Positions 8,282 to 17,494 of a stretch of DNA of 64,000 nucleotides are shown here, piece by piece. Below the pieces are notes generated by a model that searched no databases, had not been told where the DNA came from, and saw nothing but the letters and a program-made list of their open reading frames with translations. The stretch spans positions 1 to 64,000 of the forward strand of contig NZ_KZ319295.1 of the NCBI RefSeq assembly GCF_002744755.1, written 5' to 3'. This stretch comes from Leeuwenhoekiella nanhaiensis (GTDB lineage Bacteria; Bacteroidota; Bacteroidia; Flavobacteriales; Flavobacteriaceae). Within the stretch, counting starts at the first letter, position 1, and every line of letters begins with the position of its first letter. A program made the position numbers and the translations under genes.

Positions 8282-11200
8282 ATGAAAAAAATACTACTCA
8301 GTCTTACCGGTGCCCTAATGACGTTTGCGTCTGTAGCCGCTCAAGAAGAAATCACACTTACGGGTAAGCAACTCTTTGGCGATCTCAAAGCCCGTCAGAT
8401 TGGTCCAGCTCTGATGAGCGGCCGCTTTATAGATCTTGAGGCCCATCCCACCAACAACCGTATTTTGTACGCCGGTGCTGCCGGTGGTGGTGTTTGGAAA
8501 ACCGAAAACGGTGGAGCAAGCTTTGAACCCGTTTTTGACGAACATGCGCAATCTATTGGTGCCATTGAAATTGATCCCACAGATCCCGATAAAACCGTTT
8601 GGGTGGGCACCGGAGAAATCTGGACCCGCAACTCGGTAAGCCTTGGCGACGGACTCTATAAATCAACCGATGGCGGCGCAACCTGGAAGAATGTAGGTTT
8701 TGAAAACTCAGAGCGCATCAGTGCTATCGTGATCAACCCCGAAAATAATCAGGAAATGTACGTCGCAGTTCTAGGCGCGCTGTGGAGCGACAGTGAAGAA
8801 CGTGGTATTTATAAAAGTACCGATGCCGGGACTACCTGGGAAAAAGTGCTTTACACCGATACAGCAACCGGAGCGGCAGATTTGATTATGGATCCTGAAA
8901 ACCCAAATGTGCTTTATGCTTCGATGTGGAAATTCCGCAGAACACCCTGGGGTTTTGATTCAGGTGGAGCTACGAGCGGAATTTTTAAAAGTACCGATGC
9001 CGGAAAGACCTGGAATAAAATTCAAAACGGCATTCCTGAAGGAGATCTGGGCCGTATCGCGATTGCCCTCGCGCCTTCAGATCCTACTATTTTGTATGCT
9101 GCTGTAGAAACAGCCAGCGAAAAAACAAACGGACTCTACAAGTCCACCGATGCCGGAGCAAGCTGGGAACACCTAAATAACGATTTTGGTCTTACGGTGC
9201 GTCCTTTTTACTTCGCGCGCCTGGTGGTTGATCCTAAAAATCCCGATATCGTGGTCAAAGGTGGTTTAAACGGTTCGTTATCACGCGACGGCGGAAAGAC
9301 CTTTACCGATTTAGGCTACCAGCACTCAGACATTCACGATATTGTTTTTGATCTAAAAGACAGTGATCGTATGTATACCGCAACAGACGGCGGGGTTTAC
9401 CGCAGCTGGGATGGCGGGGCAACCTTTGAAATGGTAGAAGATTTACCGGTTTCACAGTTTTATCAGATCTCGGTTGACGACGCAACGCCTTATAATATCT
9501 ATGGTGGTTTGCAGGATAACGGTTCGTGGTACGGCCCTTCAGCCTCTCCCGGAGGTATAGAAGCCCGTGACTGGGAGCGCGTAGGTCAGGGAGATGGTTT
9601 CCGCGTATTGAAACACTCTACCAAGCCCTATATCTATTCGGAAATGCAGGGCGCACAAACGGTATGGCGTTACAATACCGAGCGTAACCAAACCAAAAAT
9701 GTAGCTCCACAGCCTGAAGGTGATGAGAAATTGCGTTTTAACTGGAATGCGCCAATGGCCCTGTCAGCACACGCGCCAGATCGTTTTTATATGGGAAGTC
9801 AGTATCTGCACAAAAGTGAGGATATGGGTGATACCTGGTTTAAAATTTCGCCAGACCTTACCACAAACGATCCTAAAAAGCAGGAACTGGAATCAGGCGG
9901 ATTATCCCTTGACAAATCGGGTGCTGAGACGCACACAACCATTTTCACCATCGCTGAATCTCCTCTGGATGAAAACATCATCTGGGTAGGGACTGATGAT
10001 GGTAATGTTCAACTAACTCAAAACGGCGGTAAAACCTGGACTAATCTGGTCGAAAACATTCCGAATTTACCGGCAAATACGTGGGTGTATCATATTGAAG
10101 CCAGCGTTCACAGCAAAGGAACGGCGTATGCGGTTTTTGACGGTCACGCAACCGGCGATATGAACACCTACGTGTATAAAACCACCGATTTCGGTAAAAC
10201 CTGGAATTCTTTAGTAACCGATGAGATTAAAGGTTTCGCCCGAAACATTCAGGAAGATTACGAGAGTGAAGATCTGTTGTTTTTGGGAACTGAATTTGGT
10301 CTGTTTATCACCGTTGATGGCGGTAAGCACTGGTCGCATTTCACCAACAACCTTCCGCCAGTCGCGGTGCATTATATTGAATTGCAAAAGCAAACTTCCG
10401 ATTTAGTCTTAGGAACTCACGGTCGTGGTGTGATCATCATCGATGACATTTCGCCTTTACGACAAATCAATCAGGATGTTTTAGCGGAAGAACTGCATTT
10501 TTTTGAAACCCCTGCCGGAATTATTGATGAAAGCTCGGGCTTTGGCAGTACCAGTACCGAAACGCAGTTTGTAGGGCCTAATCCCAGCAAGCAGGCTAAG
10601 ATTATGTATTACCTTAAAAAGCGTCACACTTTTGGTAAAATGACTATGGAAATAAGGGATACGGAAGGCAACCTTATCGCTGAGCCCGCTCCCGGAAAAT
10701 CAAAAGGTCTGAATATTGTGCTTTGGGATCAGTTGAAAAAAGCTCCTAAAGTAGCAGTAGGTAAAATACCTTCGTTTGTAGCGGCTCCCTACGCCGAAGC
10801 CGGCACCTACAAAGTCATTATCACTAAAGGTAAAGACACTTACGAGCACAACATTAGGATTGAAAATGATCCCAATACGATGCTGAGTGAGGCAGACCGC
10901 GAGGCACAGCGCAAATTAACAATGCGCTTGTTTGATGATGTGGAAGATCTAGCCTATCTGGGATATCGTATTGATCATTGGGTTGAAAAACTGGAAGGAC
11001 TGGAATCTAAGAAAGCGACTAAAGCCCGCGAAGAACTTACCGCTTTGAAGAAAACTTTGGTAATTACCACCGGTGACCGCTATGTTCAGGAAGCAGAACC
11101 CGAACTGCGTGAAAAGTTGAGCGAACTCTACAACAACGTGGCTGCTGCTTTTGAAAAACCCGCTCCGGTATTTTACCGCAATGCGGAGACCTACGAGACG

Positions 11201-11332
11201 CAAATTAAAAATGCGTGGGAAACCTATTCTAAAATTGAAAAGAAATACTTTGAAACACTTAACAAGGAAATCCAAAAAGCAGAAAAAGAACCAGTGACTT
11301 TTAAAACTAAAGAAGATTTTATAGCAGAATAA
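8282..11332 (+). CDS. Large exported Asp-box (BNR/sialidase-like) beta-propeller protein
   Basis: Signal peptide MKKILLSLTGALMTFASVAAQ, then about 700 residues of repeated Asp-box motifs of the form KSTDGGATW, KSTDAGTTW, KSTDAGKTW, SRDGGKTF, KTTDFGKTW and VTVDGGKHW, as in VPS10/sortilin and sialidase-fold beta-propellers. The last 300 residues hold a beta-sandwich-like segment and a helical tail. Such proteins are often labelled glycosyl hydrolase, but I see no catalytic Arg triad or other residue set that would prove it. No type IX secretion sorting tail is evident. At 1016 residues it is long enough for two propellers. It probably binds or cuts a polymer in the periplasm or on the cell surface. 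Confidence 0.8.
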   Translation: MKKILLSLTGALMTFASVAAQEEITLTGKQLFGDLKARQIGPALMSGRFIDLEAHPTNNRILYAGAAGGGVWKTENGGASFEPVFDEHAQSIGAIEIDPTDPDKTVWVGTGEIWTRNSVSLGDGLYKSTDGGATWKNVGFENSERISAIVINPENNQEMYVAVLGALWSDSEERGIYKSTDAGTTWEKVLYTDTATGAADLIMDPENPNVLYASMWKFRRTPWGFDSGGATSGIFKSTDAGKTWNKIQNGIPEGDLGRIAIALAPSDPTILYAAVETASEKTNGLYKSTDAGASWEHLNNDFGLTVRPFYFARLVVDPKNPDIVVKGGLNGSLSRDGGKTFTDLGYQHSDIHDIVFDLKDSDRMYTATDGGVYRSWDGGATFEMVEDLPVSQFYQISVDDATPYNIYGGLQDNGSWYGPSASPGGIEARDWERVGQGDGFRVLKHSTKPYIYSEMQGAQTVWRYNTERNQTKNVAPQPEGDEKLRFNWNAPMALSAHAPDRFYMGSQYLHKSEDMGDTWFKISPDLTTNDPKKQELESGGLSLDKSGAETHTTIFTIAESPLDENIIWVGTDDGNVQLTQNGGKTWTNLVENIPNLPANTWVYHIEASVHSKGTAYAVFDGHATGDMNTYVYKTTDFGKTWNSLVTDEIKGFARNIQEDYESEDLLFLGTEFGLFITVDGGKHWSHFTNNLPPVAVHYIELQKQTSDLVLGTHGRGVIIIDDISPLRQINQDVLAEELHFFETPAGIIDESSGFGSTSTETQFVGPNPSKQAKIMYYLKKRHTFGKMTMEIRDTEGNLIAEPAPGKSKGLNIVLWDQLKKAPKVAVGKIPSFVAAPYAEAGTYKVIITKGKDTYEHNIRIENDPNTMLSEADREAQRKLTMRLFDDVEDLAYLGYRIDHWVEKLEGLESKKATKAREELTALKKTLVITTGDRYVQEAEPELREKLSELYNNVAAAFEKPAPVFYRNAETYETQIKNAWETYSKIEKKYFETLNKEIQKAEKEPVTFKTKEDFIAE

Positions 11333-11353
11333 TTTTTGTTTCGAAATCATAAC

Positions 11354-11390
11354 AAGCCCCGTAAAACCTCGTTTTCACGGGGCTTTTTTA
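11354..11390 (+). terminator. Rho-independent terminator after the Asp-box protein gene
   Basis: AAGCCCCGT and ACGGGGCTT form a GC-rich stem around an AT-rich loop, followed by six T. It lies 22 bases past the stop at 11332. Confidence 0.88.
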
Positions 11391-11456
11391 TGTATGTACG
11401 AAATCGGTTTTTGGCGTTTTGCGTTTCGTTTTGTAAATTTTAACAGTTAAGAATGT

Positions 11457-11687
11457 ATGATTATGAAAGAGCAACGCAAAAGAAACACCCGCAAACGAAT
11501 AGCAAAACAACTACTGGGCGTAAGTATAGCCTGGATCACCGGTATCGCATTGGTAGGCTTTGCACTTACTCAGGTAAAGCCGGTAGAGCTAATTGAGCTG
11601 AAATTTATTCCGGTGTATGCGGTGGCATTACTTTCAGCTGTTGGACTTGGCTGGTATTATTACACTTACCAGCAATTACGGGGATAG
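11457..11687 (+). CDS. Small membrane protein of unknown function (76 aa)
   Basis: A basic N-terminus (KEQRKRNTRKRIAKQ) precedes two hydrophobic helices at about residues 22-41 and 50-68, so both ends should lie in the cytoplasm. There may be a second start at the ATG at 11463. No family was recognised. It stands alone between a terminator and the converging pcm gene. Confidence 0.6.
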   Translation: MIMKEQRKRNTRKRIAKQLLGVSIAWITGIALVGFALTQVKPVELIELKFIPVYAVALLSAVGLGWYYYTYQQLRG

Positions 11688-11751
11688 ATTTTTCGCGTTC
11701 GCGAAAGAAGTAGAGACCGTTTTCCTGATGAATTATTTAAACGCCTACCGT

Positions 11752-12393
11752 TTAATTCTTATCCTCTAATAACGGAACAAAGCGAAATTCTCCGTATTCC
11801 TTTTTCTCAAATTCAGTTTCTGATTTTCGGATGATGCGCGTCATAGTTTGTACGTCGTCCCCTACCGGAATGACCAGCTTCCCTCCTATTTTCAATTGTG
11901 CCAAAAGCGGTTTTGGAATATAAGGAGCTCCTGCGGTTACAATGATTCCGTCAAAAGGGGCAAACTCAGGCATTCCCAAATAGCCGTCACCAAAACTCAG
12001 GCGTTTGGGTCGATAGCCCAGTTTCGTCAGGAAATTTTTGGTCTTCTTAAACAGTTCCTGCTGGCGTTCTATACTATATACTTTGGCACCTACTTCACAC
12101 AGCACAGCAGTTTGATACCCGCTTCCCGTGCCTATTTCCAGAATTTTATCTCCTTTTTTGATCTGCAGCAATTCGGTTTGAAAACCTACGGTATAGGGCT
12201 GCGAAATGGTCTGATCTGCAGCAATAGGAAATGCCTTGTCCTGATAGGCGTGATCCTCAAAACTGCTGTCCATAAAAAAGTGACGCGGAATTTTGCGTAT
12301 AGCCTCAAGAACCAGTGGATCTTTGACCCCTTTTTTTTCTACAATCTGAGCCAGTAAACGGCGCTTTCCCTGGTGACGTGTAGTATCATTCAT
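11752..12393 (-). CDS. pcm: Protein-L-isoaspartate O-methyltransferase
   Basis: Methylates isoaspartyl residues in damaged proteins using S-adenosylmethionine, starting their repair to aspartate. The PCMT substrate motif QTISQPYTVG is at 61-70, SAM motif I KILEIGTGSGYQ at 83-94, and GDGYLG and the post-I motifs follow. Its 213 residues are usual for the family. The start is placed at the ATG whose product reads MNDTTRHQGKRRLLAQ. It is a single leftward gene. Confidence 0.95.
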   Translation of the reverse strand: MNDTTRHQGKRRLLAQIVEKKGVKDPLVLEAIRKIPRHFFMDSSFEDHAYQDKAFPIAADQTISQPYTVGFQTELLQIKKGDKILEIGTGSGYQTAVLCEVGAKVYSIERQQELFKKTKNFLTKLGYRPKRLSFGDGYLGMPEFAPFDGIIVTAGAPYIPKPLLAQLKIGGKLVIPVGDDVQTMTRIIRKSETEFEKKEYGEFRFVPLLEDKN

Positions 12394-12555
12394 ACCGCTA
12401 AAATAAGCAAAGCAGCCCCACTCCTGCCAGTCTTTAAACTATAATTTTTCAACAGTCAGAGCAGTTTCAGATAAATGTGTTGTTTAAAAAGAATCGCTTT
12501 AAACTTAATGCCATTGCTGCTTAGCAGTTTCCTGCTTATTGTCGGTCAGAAAACC

Positions 12556-12563
12556 TATTTTTG
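12556..12563 (+). promoter_or_regulatory. -7 promoter box (TATTTTTG) upstream of the Gfo/gldFG genes
   Basis: TATTTTTG fits TAnnTTTG and lies about 90 bases before the ATG at 12652, giving a leader of about 80 bases. A TTG occurs 14 bases upstream, which is shorter than the usual -33 spacing. Confidence 0.4.
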
Positions 12564-12651
12564 TATGAATCATCAGCTTTTGATGAATTAGAAAAATACC
12601 GTTTCCCTAGCGGAAACTTCACGCTCACCAGTTGAGTTAAATAAAGAATTT

Positions 12652-13617
12652 ATGCTTAAAGCCGGCGTTCTGGGTGCAGGTCACCTGGGTAAAATACACC
12701 TGAAACTATTACAACAATCTGAATATTATGAGCTCGTAGGGTTTTACGACGAGTCTGAATCTGTAGCCGCAGCTGTGGCAGAAGAGTTTGGTTACAAGCG
12801 TTTTCCCACGATGCAGGCGCTTATAGAAGCCTGCGATATGATTGATGTGGTTACGCCAACTACGCATCACTTTGATTGTGCAGAGCAGGTAATCAAAGCC
12901 GGTAAACATTTATTTATTGAAAAACCCATTACCCAAACTGTGGAGCAGGCTGTTGCGATACGCGAACTGGCCAAAAAACACGGCGTACGCGGCCAGGTAG
13001 GTCACGTAGAGCGTTTCAATCCGGCATTTACTGCCGTTAACGACCTCATTGACAATCCTATGTTTATTGAAGCGCACCGCCTGGCAGAATTTAACCCGCG
13101 CGGTACCGATGTGCCTGTGGTGCTTGATTTGATGATACACGATATTGACGCGATTCTTAGCGTTGTGCAAAGCGAGGTAAAAAGCATCTCGGCTTCGGGC
13201 GTAGCGGTTATTAGTGACACGCCAGACATCGCCAACGCGCGTATTGAGTTTGCAAACGGCTGCGTAGCTAATCTTACTGCCAGCAGAATCTCGATGAAAA
13301 AGATGCGTAAAGCCCGGTTCTTTCAGCGTGATGCATACATTTCAGTAGATTTTCTGGAGAAAAAATGTGAGGTGGTGCGTATGAAAGACGCTCCTGAAAA
13401 TCCGGATGATTTTGCGATGATTCTTCAGAATGCCGAAGGAGTTAAAAAACAAATTTACTTTGATAACCCTGAGGTAGAACCGAATAACGCGATTCTTGAT
13501 GAACTTAACGCTTTCGCGAAAGCGATACAACAAGATGAGACGCCTGTCGTTAGTTTGGCACAGGGAACCGAAGCCCTGCGGGTCGCGATGAAAATCATTG
13601 CAGATCTCGAAAAATAA
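12652..13617 (+). CDS. Gfo/Idh/MocA family NAD(P)-dependent oxidoreductase
   Basis: N-terminal Rossmann fold with GVLGAGHLGKIHLKLL at residues 5-20, the EKPITQT motif (family EKP) near residue 90, and the C-terminal alpha/beta domain with FNPRGTDVPVVLDLMIHDIDAIL, which contains the conserved HD pair. These enzymes oxidise or reduce sugars or related alcohols with NAD(P). The substrate cannot be deduced. It is followed after 15 bases by gldF, and this Gfo-gldF-gldG order suggests co-transcription. A perfect 16-bp palindrome (13509-13524) lies inside the gene. Confidence 0.88.
   Translation: MLKAGVLGAGHLGKIHLKLLQQSEYYELVGFYDESESVAAAVAEEFGYKRFPTMQALIEACDMIDVVTPTTHHFDCAEQVIKAGKHLFIEKPITQTVEQAVAIRELAKKHGVRGQVGHVERFNPAFTAVNDLIDNPMFIEAHRLAEFNPRGTDVPVVLDLMIHDIDAILSVVQSEVKSISASGVAVISDTPDIANARIEFANGCVANLTASRISMKKMRKARFFQRDAYISVDFLEKKCEVVRMKDAPENPDDFAMILQNAEGVKKQIYFDNPEVEPNNAILDELNAFAKAIQQDETPVVSLAQGTEALRVAMKIIADLEK
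13509..13524. repeat. Iterated palindrome with core CTTTCGCGAAAG (16-bp perfect copy)
   Basis: CGCTTTCGCGAAAGCG is perfectly palindromic. The core recurs at 15679-15692 inside gldG in a different reading frame. Shorter forms (TTCGCGAAAG) occur near 11699-11708 and 42357-42368. Use of different frames shows that the DNA, not the protein, is conserved. Confidence 0.6.
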
Positions 13618-13632
13618 TCTGGTACAACGTTT

Positions 13633-14352
13633 ATGTTTAGCATTTTAAAAAAAGAATTTCATTCCTTTTTTGCTTCGCCGGTAGGCTATCTCGTGATCGG
13701 GCTGTTTTTAGTACTCAACGGCTTGTTTTTGTGGGTGTTCGACTCCGGTTTCAACATCTTTGATTACGGTTTTGCAGACCTCACGCCCTTTTTTCAACTC
13801 ACACCCTGGATTTTTATTTTCCTCATTCCGGCGGTAACGATGCGCAGTTTTAGTGACGAACTCAGGTTGGGAACTCTGGAACTTTTACTGGCACGACCCA
13901 TCAGTCCGTTGCAGCTCATTTTGGGCAAGTTTCTTGGCGCGCTGACCCTGATCATTTTGGCACTTATACCAACTCTGGTTTATGTTTATGTGATTGACCA
14001 ACTGGGTAATCCTCCCGGTAATTTTGATAGCGGAATTTTAATTGGATCTTATTTAGGGCTGATATTTCTTGCTGCGGCCTATACCGTGATGGGCATTTTC
14101 GCATCTATGCTTTCAGAAAATCAAATAGTGGCCTTTTTAATAGCAGTCTTTCTAAGCTTTCTATTTTACTTTGGTTTTGATGCGCTTTCCGGCTTTTTAA
14201 ATACCGAATTCCTGCGGGGTTTGAGTCTGAGCACTCATTTTGAAAGTATATCGCGAGGTGTCTTAGACAGTAGGGATTTAGTGTATTTCCTTGCAGTTAC
14301 CGCCGTATTTATAGCGCTGACCAGGCTAAAACTTCAATCTAAAAGTCTTTGA
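13633..14352 (+). CDS. gldF: Gliding motility ABC transporter permease GldF
   Basis: A protein of 239 residues with six hydrophobic segments of the ABC-2 permease type. The start MFSILKKEFHSFFASPVGYLV is typical of GldF. With GldA (ATPase, not in this window) and GldG it forms an ABC transporter linked to gliding in Flavobacteriia. It is followed after one base by gldG, so translation is probably coupled. GldF is also kept in non-gliding flavobacteria, so its presence does not prove motility. Confidence 0.93.
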   Translation: MFSILKKEFHSFFASPVGYLVIGLFLVLNGLFLWVFDSGFNIFDYGFADLTPFFQLTPWIFIFLIPAVTMRSFSDELRLGTLELLLARPISPLQLILGKFLGALTLIILALIPTLVYVYVIDQLGNPPGNFDSGILIGSYLGLIFLAAAYTVMGIFASMLSENQIVAFLIAVFLSFLFYFGFDALSGFLNTEFLRGLSLSTHFESISRGVLDSRDLVYFLAVTAVFIALTRLKLQSKSL

Positions 14353-14353
14353 G

Positions 14354-16030
14354 ATGAAAACAAAATATACCTATCTGGTTTTCGCACTCATTTTAGCAGC
14401 AGTTTTGCTGCTTTCCAATTCGGTTTACTTCAGACTTGATCTTACCGAAGATAGTCGTTATACGCTCTCTGAAACTTCAGAAAACATAATAGCTAAGGCC
14501 ACAGAGCCGCTCGTCGTTGATGTTTTTCTGGAAGGCAACGTCCCTGATGCTTTTCAAAAACTGCAAATTGAAACCCGTCAATTGCTTGAGGAATACGCTT
14601 CCGAAAATCCAAATATAAAATTTGCCTTTATTGATCCCGTACCCGAAGGTGCGCAGGTAGAACAGGTAGCTCAGGATTTCAATAACCGCGGAATGCGGCC
14701 GCAACAGGTGCAGTTACGCGATAATGGGAAGGTGAGTCAGGAATTTATCTTTCCCTGGGCCATCGCGTCCTATCAGGGCAAAACCGTTACGGTTCCCTTA
14801 TTGAAAAAAACTTTAGGCGCCAGCCCCGATGAGTTCGTGAGCCGCTCGGTACAAAATCTGGAATATGCGTTTAGCGGAGCCTTTTTCAAACTTTTAAATC
14901 CTAAAAGTAAGCGCATAGCAGTGCTGAAAGGCAATGATGAACTGCAAGACCGGTACATAGCCGATATCTTCAGAACACTGCGTGAAAGCTATTATATTGC
15001 CCCGTTTCCGCTTGATTCGGTTAACGTAAAAGCCGATACGGTTATGACTGCACTTAGCAAGTTTGATCTTGTTGTCGCTGCAAAACCTACCCGTGCCTTT
15101 ACCGATGTCGAAAAATATGCGCTTGATCAGTACATCATAAACGGTGGAAAGTCTTTGTTTTTAATCGATCAGGTGGCGATGGAGACCGATAGCCTGTACA
15201 AACGCAACGGGATGGCGCTGGCAACCGCACGCAATCTTAATCTGAACGATTTTTTCTTCAATTTTGGGTTACGTGTAAATCCGGTTTTGGTAGAAGATTT
15301 GTATGCCGCTCCTCTGGTTCTGGCAAGTGGCGAAGGCAGTGAATCGCAGTACACCCAACTGCCCTGGTTTTTTTATCCTCTGGTCACTCCGCAAGAAAAT
15401 CATCCCATCAATACGAATATTGATAATCCTGTCGCCTTTGAGTATGTAAACCAAATTGATTTGCTCGATAACGGTTTAGATAAAACGGTGCTACTTCAGA
15501 GTTCCCAACTTTCAAAGGTGGATGGCATTCCCTTACCTATCACGCTTGAATCAATCACTACCGAACCTACGCCCGAGCGCTACGCCGCGGGGCCACAAAA
15601 TCTGGCTGTTTTGGTGGAAGGACAGTTTACTTCTACGTTTAAAAACCGAATTCTTCCGATTGAAAACAGCAACATTCCCTTTCGCGAAAGCGCTACAAAA
15701 CCCAATGCGATGCTGGTGATTGCTGACGGGGATTTCATCAAGAATGATCTGGACCAAAACGGGAGACCGCTCGAACTGGGCTTTGATAAATTCAGTTTTA
15801 AGGAATACGGAAATAAGGAGTTTTTGCTCAACGCCGTGAATTATCTTTTGGATGACTCAGGTCTTATTAACATTAGAAGCAAAACAATCGTGCTTCCCGC
15901 GCTTGATATTATGAAAACTTCAAATGAACGCTCCACTTGGCAGGCCTTGACAATAGGGCTTCCGCTGGGGATTCTTCTTATTTTTGGACTGTTGTATACC
16001 TTGCTACGCAAGCGCAAATACAGGGCTTAG
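14354..16030 (+). CDS. gldG: Gliding motility ABC transporter auxiliary protein GldG
   Basis: One N-terminal helix (about 6-23), a long extracytoplasmic region of the GldG type (LDLTEDSRYTLSETSENII, the segment near residue 180 with RIAVLKGNDELQD) and a C-terminal helix near 530-550 followed by a basic tail. Its 558 residues suit the family. It follows gldF by one base. The dnaN gene downstream is a neighbour commonly seen in Flavobacteriia. A copy of the CTTTCGCGAAAG palindrome lies at 15679-15690. Confidence 0.93.
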   Translation: MKTKYTYLVFALILAAVLLLSNSVYFRLDLTEDSRYTLSETSENIIAKATEPLVVDVFLEGNVPDAFQKLQIETRQLLEEYASENPNIKFAFIDPVPEGAQVEQVAQDFNNRGMRPQQVQLRDNGKVSQEFIFPWAIASYQGKTVTVPLLKKTLGASPDEFVSRSVQNLEYAFSGAFFKLLNPKSKRIAVLKGNDELQDRYIADIFRTLRESYYIAPFPLDSVNVKADTVMTALSKFDLVVAAKPTRAFTDVEKYALDQYIINGGKSLFLIDQVAMETDSLYKRNGMALATARNLNLNDFFFNFGLRVNPVLVEDLYAAPLVLASGEGSESQYTQLPWFFYPLVTPQENHPINTNIDNPVAFEYVNQIDLLDNGLDKTVLLQSSQLSKVDGIPLPITLESITTEPTPERYAAGPQNLAVLVEGQFTSTFKNRILPIENSNIPFRESATKPNAMLVIADGDFIKNDLDQNGRPLELGFDKFSFKEYGNKEFLLNAVNYLLDDSGLINIRSKTIVLPALDIMKTSNERSTWQALTIGLPLGILLIFGLLYTLLRKRKYRA

Positions 16031-16069
16031 ATGTTGATAAGTTTGTTTCGGCAAAAAATACGATTGGGA

Positions 16070-16077
16070 TATCTTTG
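16070..16077 (+). promoter_or_regulatory. -7 promoter box (TATCTTTG) for dnaN
   Basis: TATCTTTG matches TAnnTTTG, with a TTTG at 16042-16045, somewhat further upstream than usual. It would give a leader of about 160 bases before the ATG at 16243. The leader holds no clear hairpin with a T-run. Confidence 0.4.
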
Positions 16078-16242
16078 TTTAGCTTAAAAAAGAGCTTTAA
16101 GTGAGATTTTGAAGGTCTTTAAAATATCCTGTGAGTTGTTTTCAGCTCATTTGAAAAAGCCTAAAGAGACCAATTAACAGATAATAACCTATACCAACCG
16201 TCAGACGAATAAACACAGGCTTGTTGGTTAAATTTTAAATAC

Positions 16243-17361
16243 ATGAAATTTATTGTATCAAGTTCTTACCTTCTAAAACAACTACAGGTTTTAGGCGGGG
16301 TTATCAACAACAGCAATACCCTTCCTATACTCGACAATTTTTTATTTGAGCTCGACGCAAACGTTCTCAAAGTATCTGCTTCAGATCTGGAGACCACAAT
16401 GATTGCAACTCTTGAAGTAGAGTCTGAAGATAGCGGAAGTATCGCCGTACCTGCGCGTTTGCTTCTTGATACCTTAAAAACATTTCCTGAGCAACCGCTT
16501 ACGTTTGTTGCCGGAGACACCAATACGGTTGAAATCAGTTCAAACCACGGTAAATACGCGCTGGCTTATGCAAGCGGCGAAGAATTTCCCAATGCCGTTG
16601 AACTTGATGACCCGAGTAAAGTAACCATACCTGCTGCGGTTTTAGCTACAGCAGTGAGCAATACGATTTTTGCAACCGGTAATGATGATTTAAGACCGGT
16701 AATGAGTGGTGTTTTCTTTCAGTTTAGTACCGAAGGATTGACTTTTGTGGCGACTGACGCCCACAAACTGGTTAAATACCAACGATCTGACGTACAGGCA
16801 TCACAAACCGCTGAGTTTATTATGCCGAAAAAGCCGCTTAATCTCCTAAAAGGAATTTTGGCTGCCAGTGATGATGATATTACGGTTGAGTATAACGATT
16901 CTAACGCGAAGTTCAGCTTTGACAATGTAGAGTTGCTTTGTCGTCTTATCGACGGAAAATACCCCAATTACGAAGCGGTAATCCCGAAAGAGAATCCAAA
17001 CAAACTGACTATTGATCGTAATCAGTTTTTAAACTCGGTGCGCAGGGTTTCTATTTTCTCAAACAAAACAACCCATCAGATTCGCCTTAAAATTGCGGGT
17101 GCTGAGCTTAATATTTCTGCTGAAGATATCGACTACAGCAATAAAGCCGAAGAGCGTTTGACTTGTGATTATCAGGGAGACGATATGCAAATTGGCTTCA
17201 ACAGCAGATTTTTGGTAGAAATGCTGAACAATTTAAATGCCAATGACGTTTCTCTCGAAATGTCACTTCCTAATCGCGCCGGAATCCTTACTCCGGTTGA
17301 TGGTCTTGATGAAGGGGAAGCAGTTACCATGCTGGTTATGCCGGTAATGCTTAATAACTAA
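16243..17361 (+). CDS. dnaN: DNA polymerase III subunit beta (sliding clamp)
   Basis: The ring-shaped processivity clamp of replication. Its 372 residues show three repeated clamp folds, starting MKFIVSSSYLLKQLQVLGGVI and with typical TLPILDNFLFEL, FVATDAHKLVKYQR and MPKKPLNLLKG segments. It ends in VTMLVMPVMLNN, the conserved MPM/L C-terminus that lines the partner-binding cleft. dnaA is not adjacent, as is usual in Bacteroidota. Confidence 0.97.
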   Translation: MKFIVSSSYLLKQLQVLGGVINNSNTLPILDNFLFELDANVLKVSASDLETTMIATLEVESEDSGSIAVPARLLLDTLKTFPEQPLTFVAGDTNTVEISSNHGKYALAYASGEEFPNAVELDDPSKVTIPAAVLATAVSNTIFATGNDDLRPVMSGVFFQFSTEGLTFVATDAHKLVKYQRSDVQASQTAEFIMPKKPLNLLKGILAASDDDITVEYNDSNAKFSFDNVELLCRLIDGKYPNYEAVIPKENPNKLTIDRNQFLNSVRRVSIFSNKTTHQIRLKIAGAELNISAEDIDYSNKAEERLTCDYQGDDMQIGFNSRFLVEMLNNLNANDVSLEMSLPNRAGILTPVDGLDEGEAVTMLVMPVMLNN

Positions 17362-17397
17362 AAATAAGAGTAAGTAAGTACCTTTTATTATTTTCCG

Positions 17398-17435
17398 AAA
17401 ACGTCTTTTTGAGCCTTCAGAAAGGCGTTTTTATT
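17398..17435 (+). terminator. Rho-independent terminator after dnaN
   Basis: AACGTCTTT...AAAGGCGTT forms a stem with a TTGA/TTCA inner part, followed by TTTTTA. It lies 37 bases past the dnaN stop. Confidence 0.7.
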
Positions 17436-17440
17436 TATAA

Positions 17441-17476
17441 AAAAAAGATTCCGCTTTGTGGCGGAATCCTTTTTTA
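17441..17476 (-). terminator. Bidirectional terminator after the small lipoprotein gene
   Basis: GATTCCGC and GCGGAATC pair perfectly around TTTGTG, with A-run on the left and T-run on the right, so it can stop transcription from both sides. On the minus strand it lies about 20 bases past the stop of the gene at 17495. Confidence 0.85.
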
Positions 17477-17494
17477 CTGTTTCGATTTTTGATT

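Noticed and set aside
8282-11332. Tandem DNA repeats in the Asp-box gene
   Set aside because: The repeats exist at protein level only; the DNA copies differ too much to be recent duplications.
11848-12357. Plus-strand frame of 169 residues opposite pcm
   Set aside because: Antisense to a well-supported gene; composition unlike protein.
16031-17400. Possible replication origin next to dnaN
   Set aside because: No cluster of TTATCCACA-like boxes, no AT-rich unwinding tract and no dnaA nearby.
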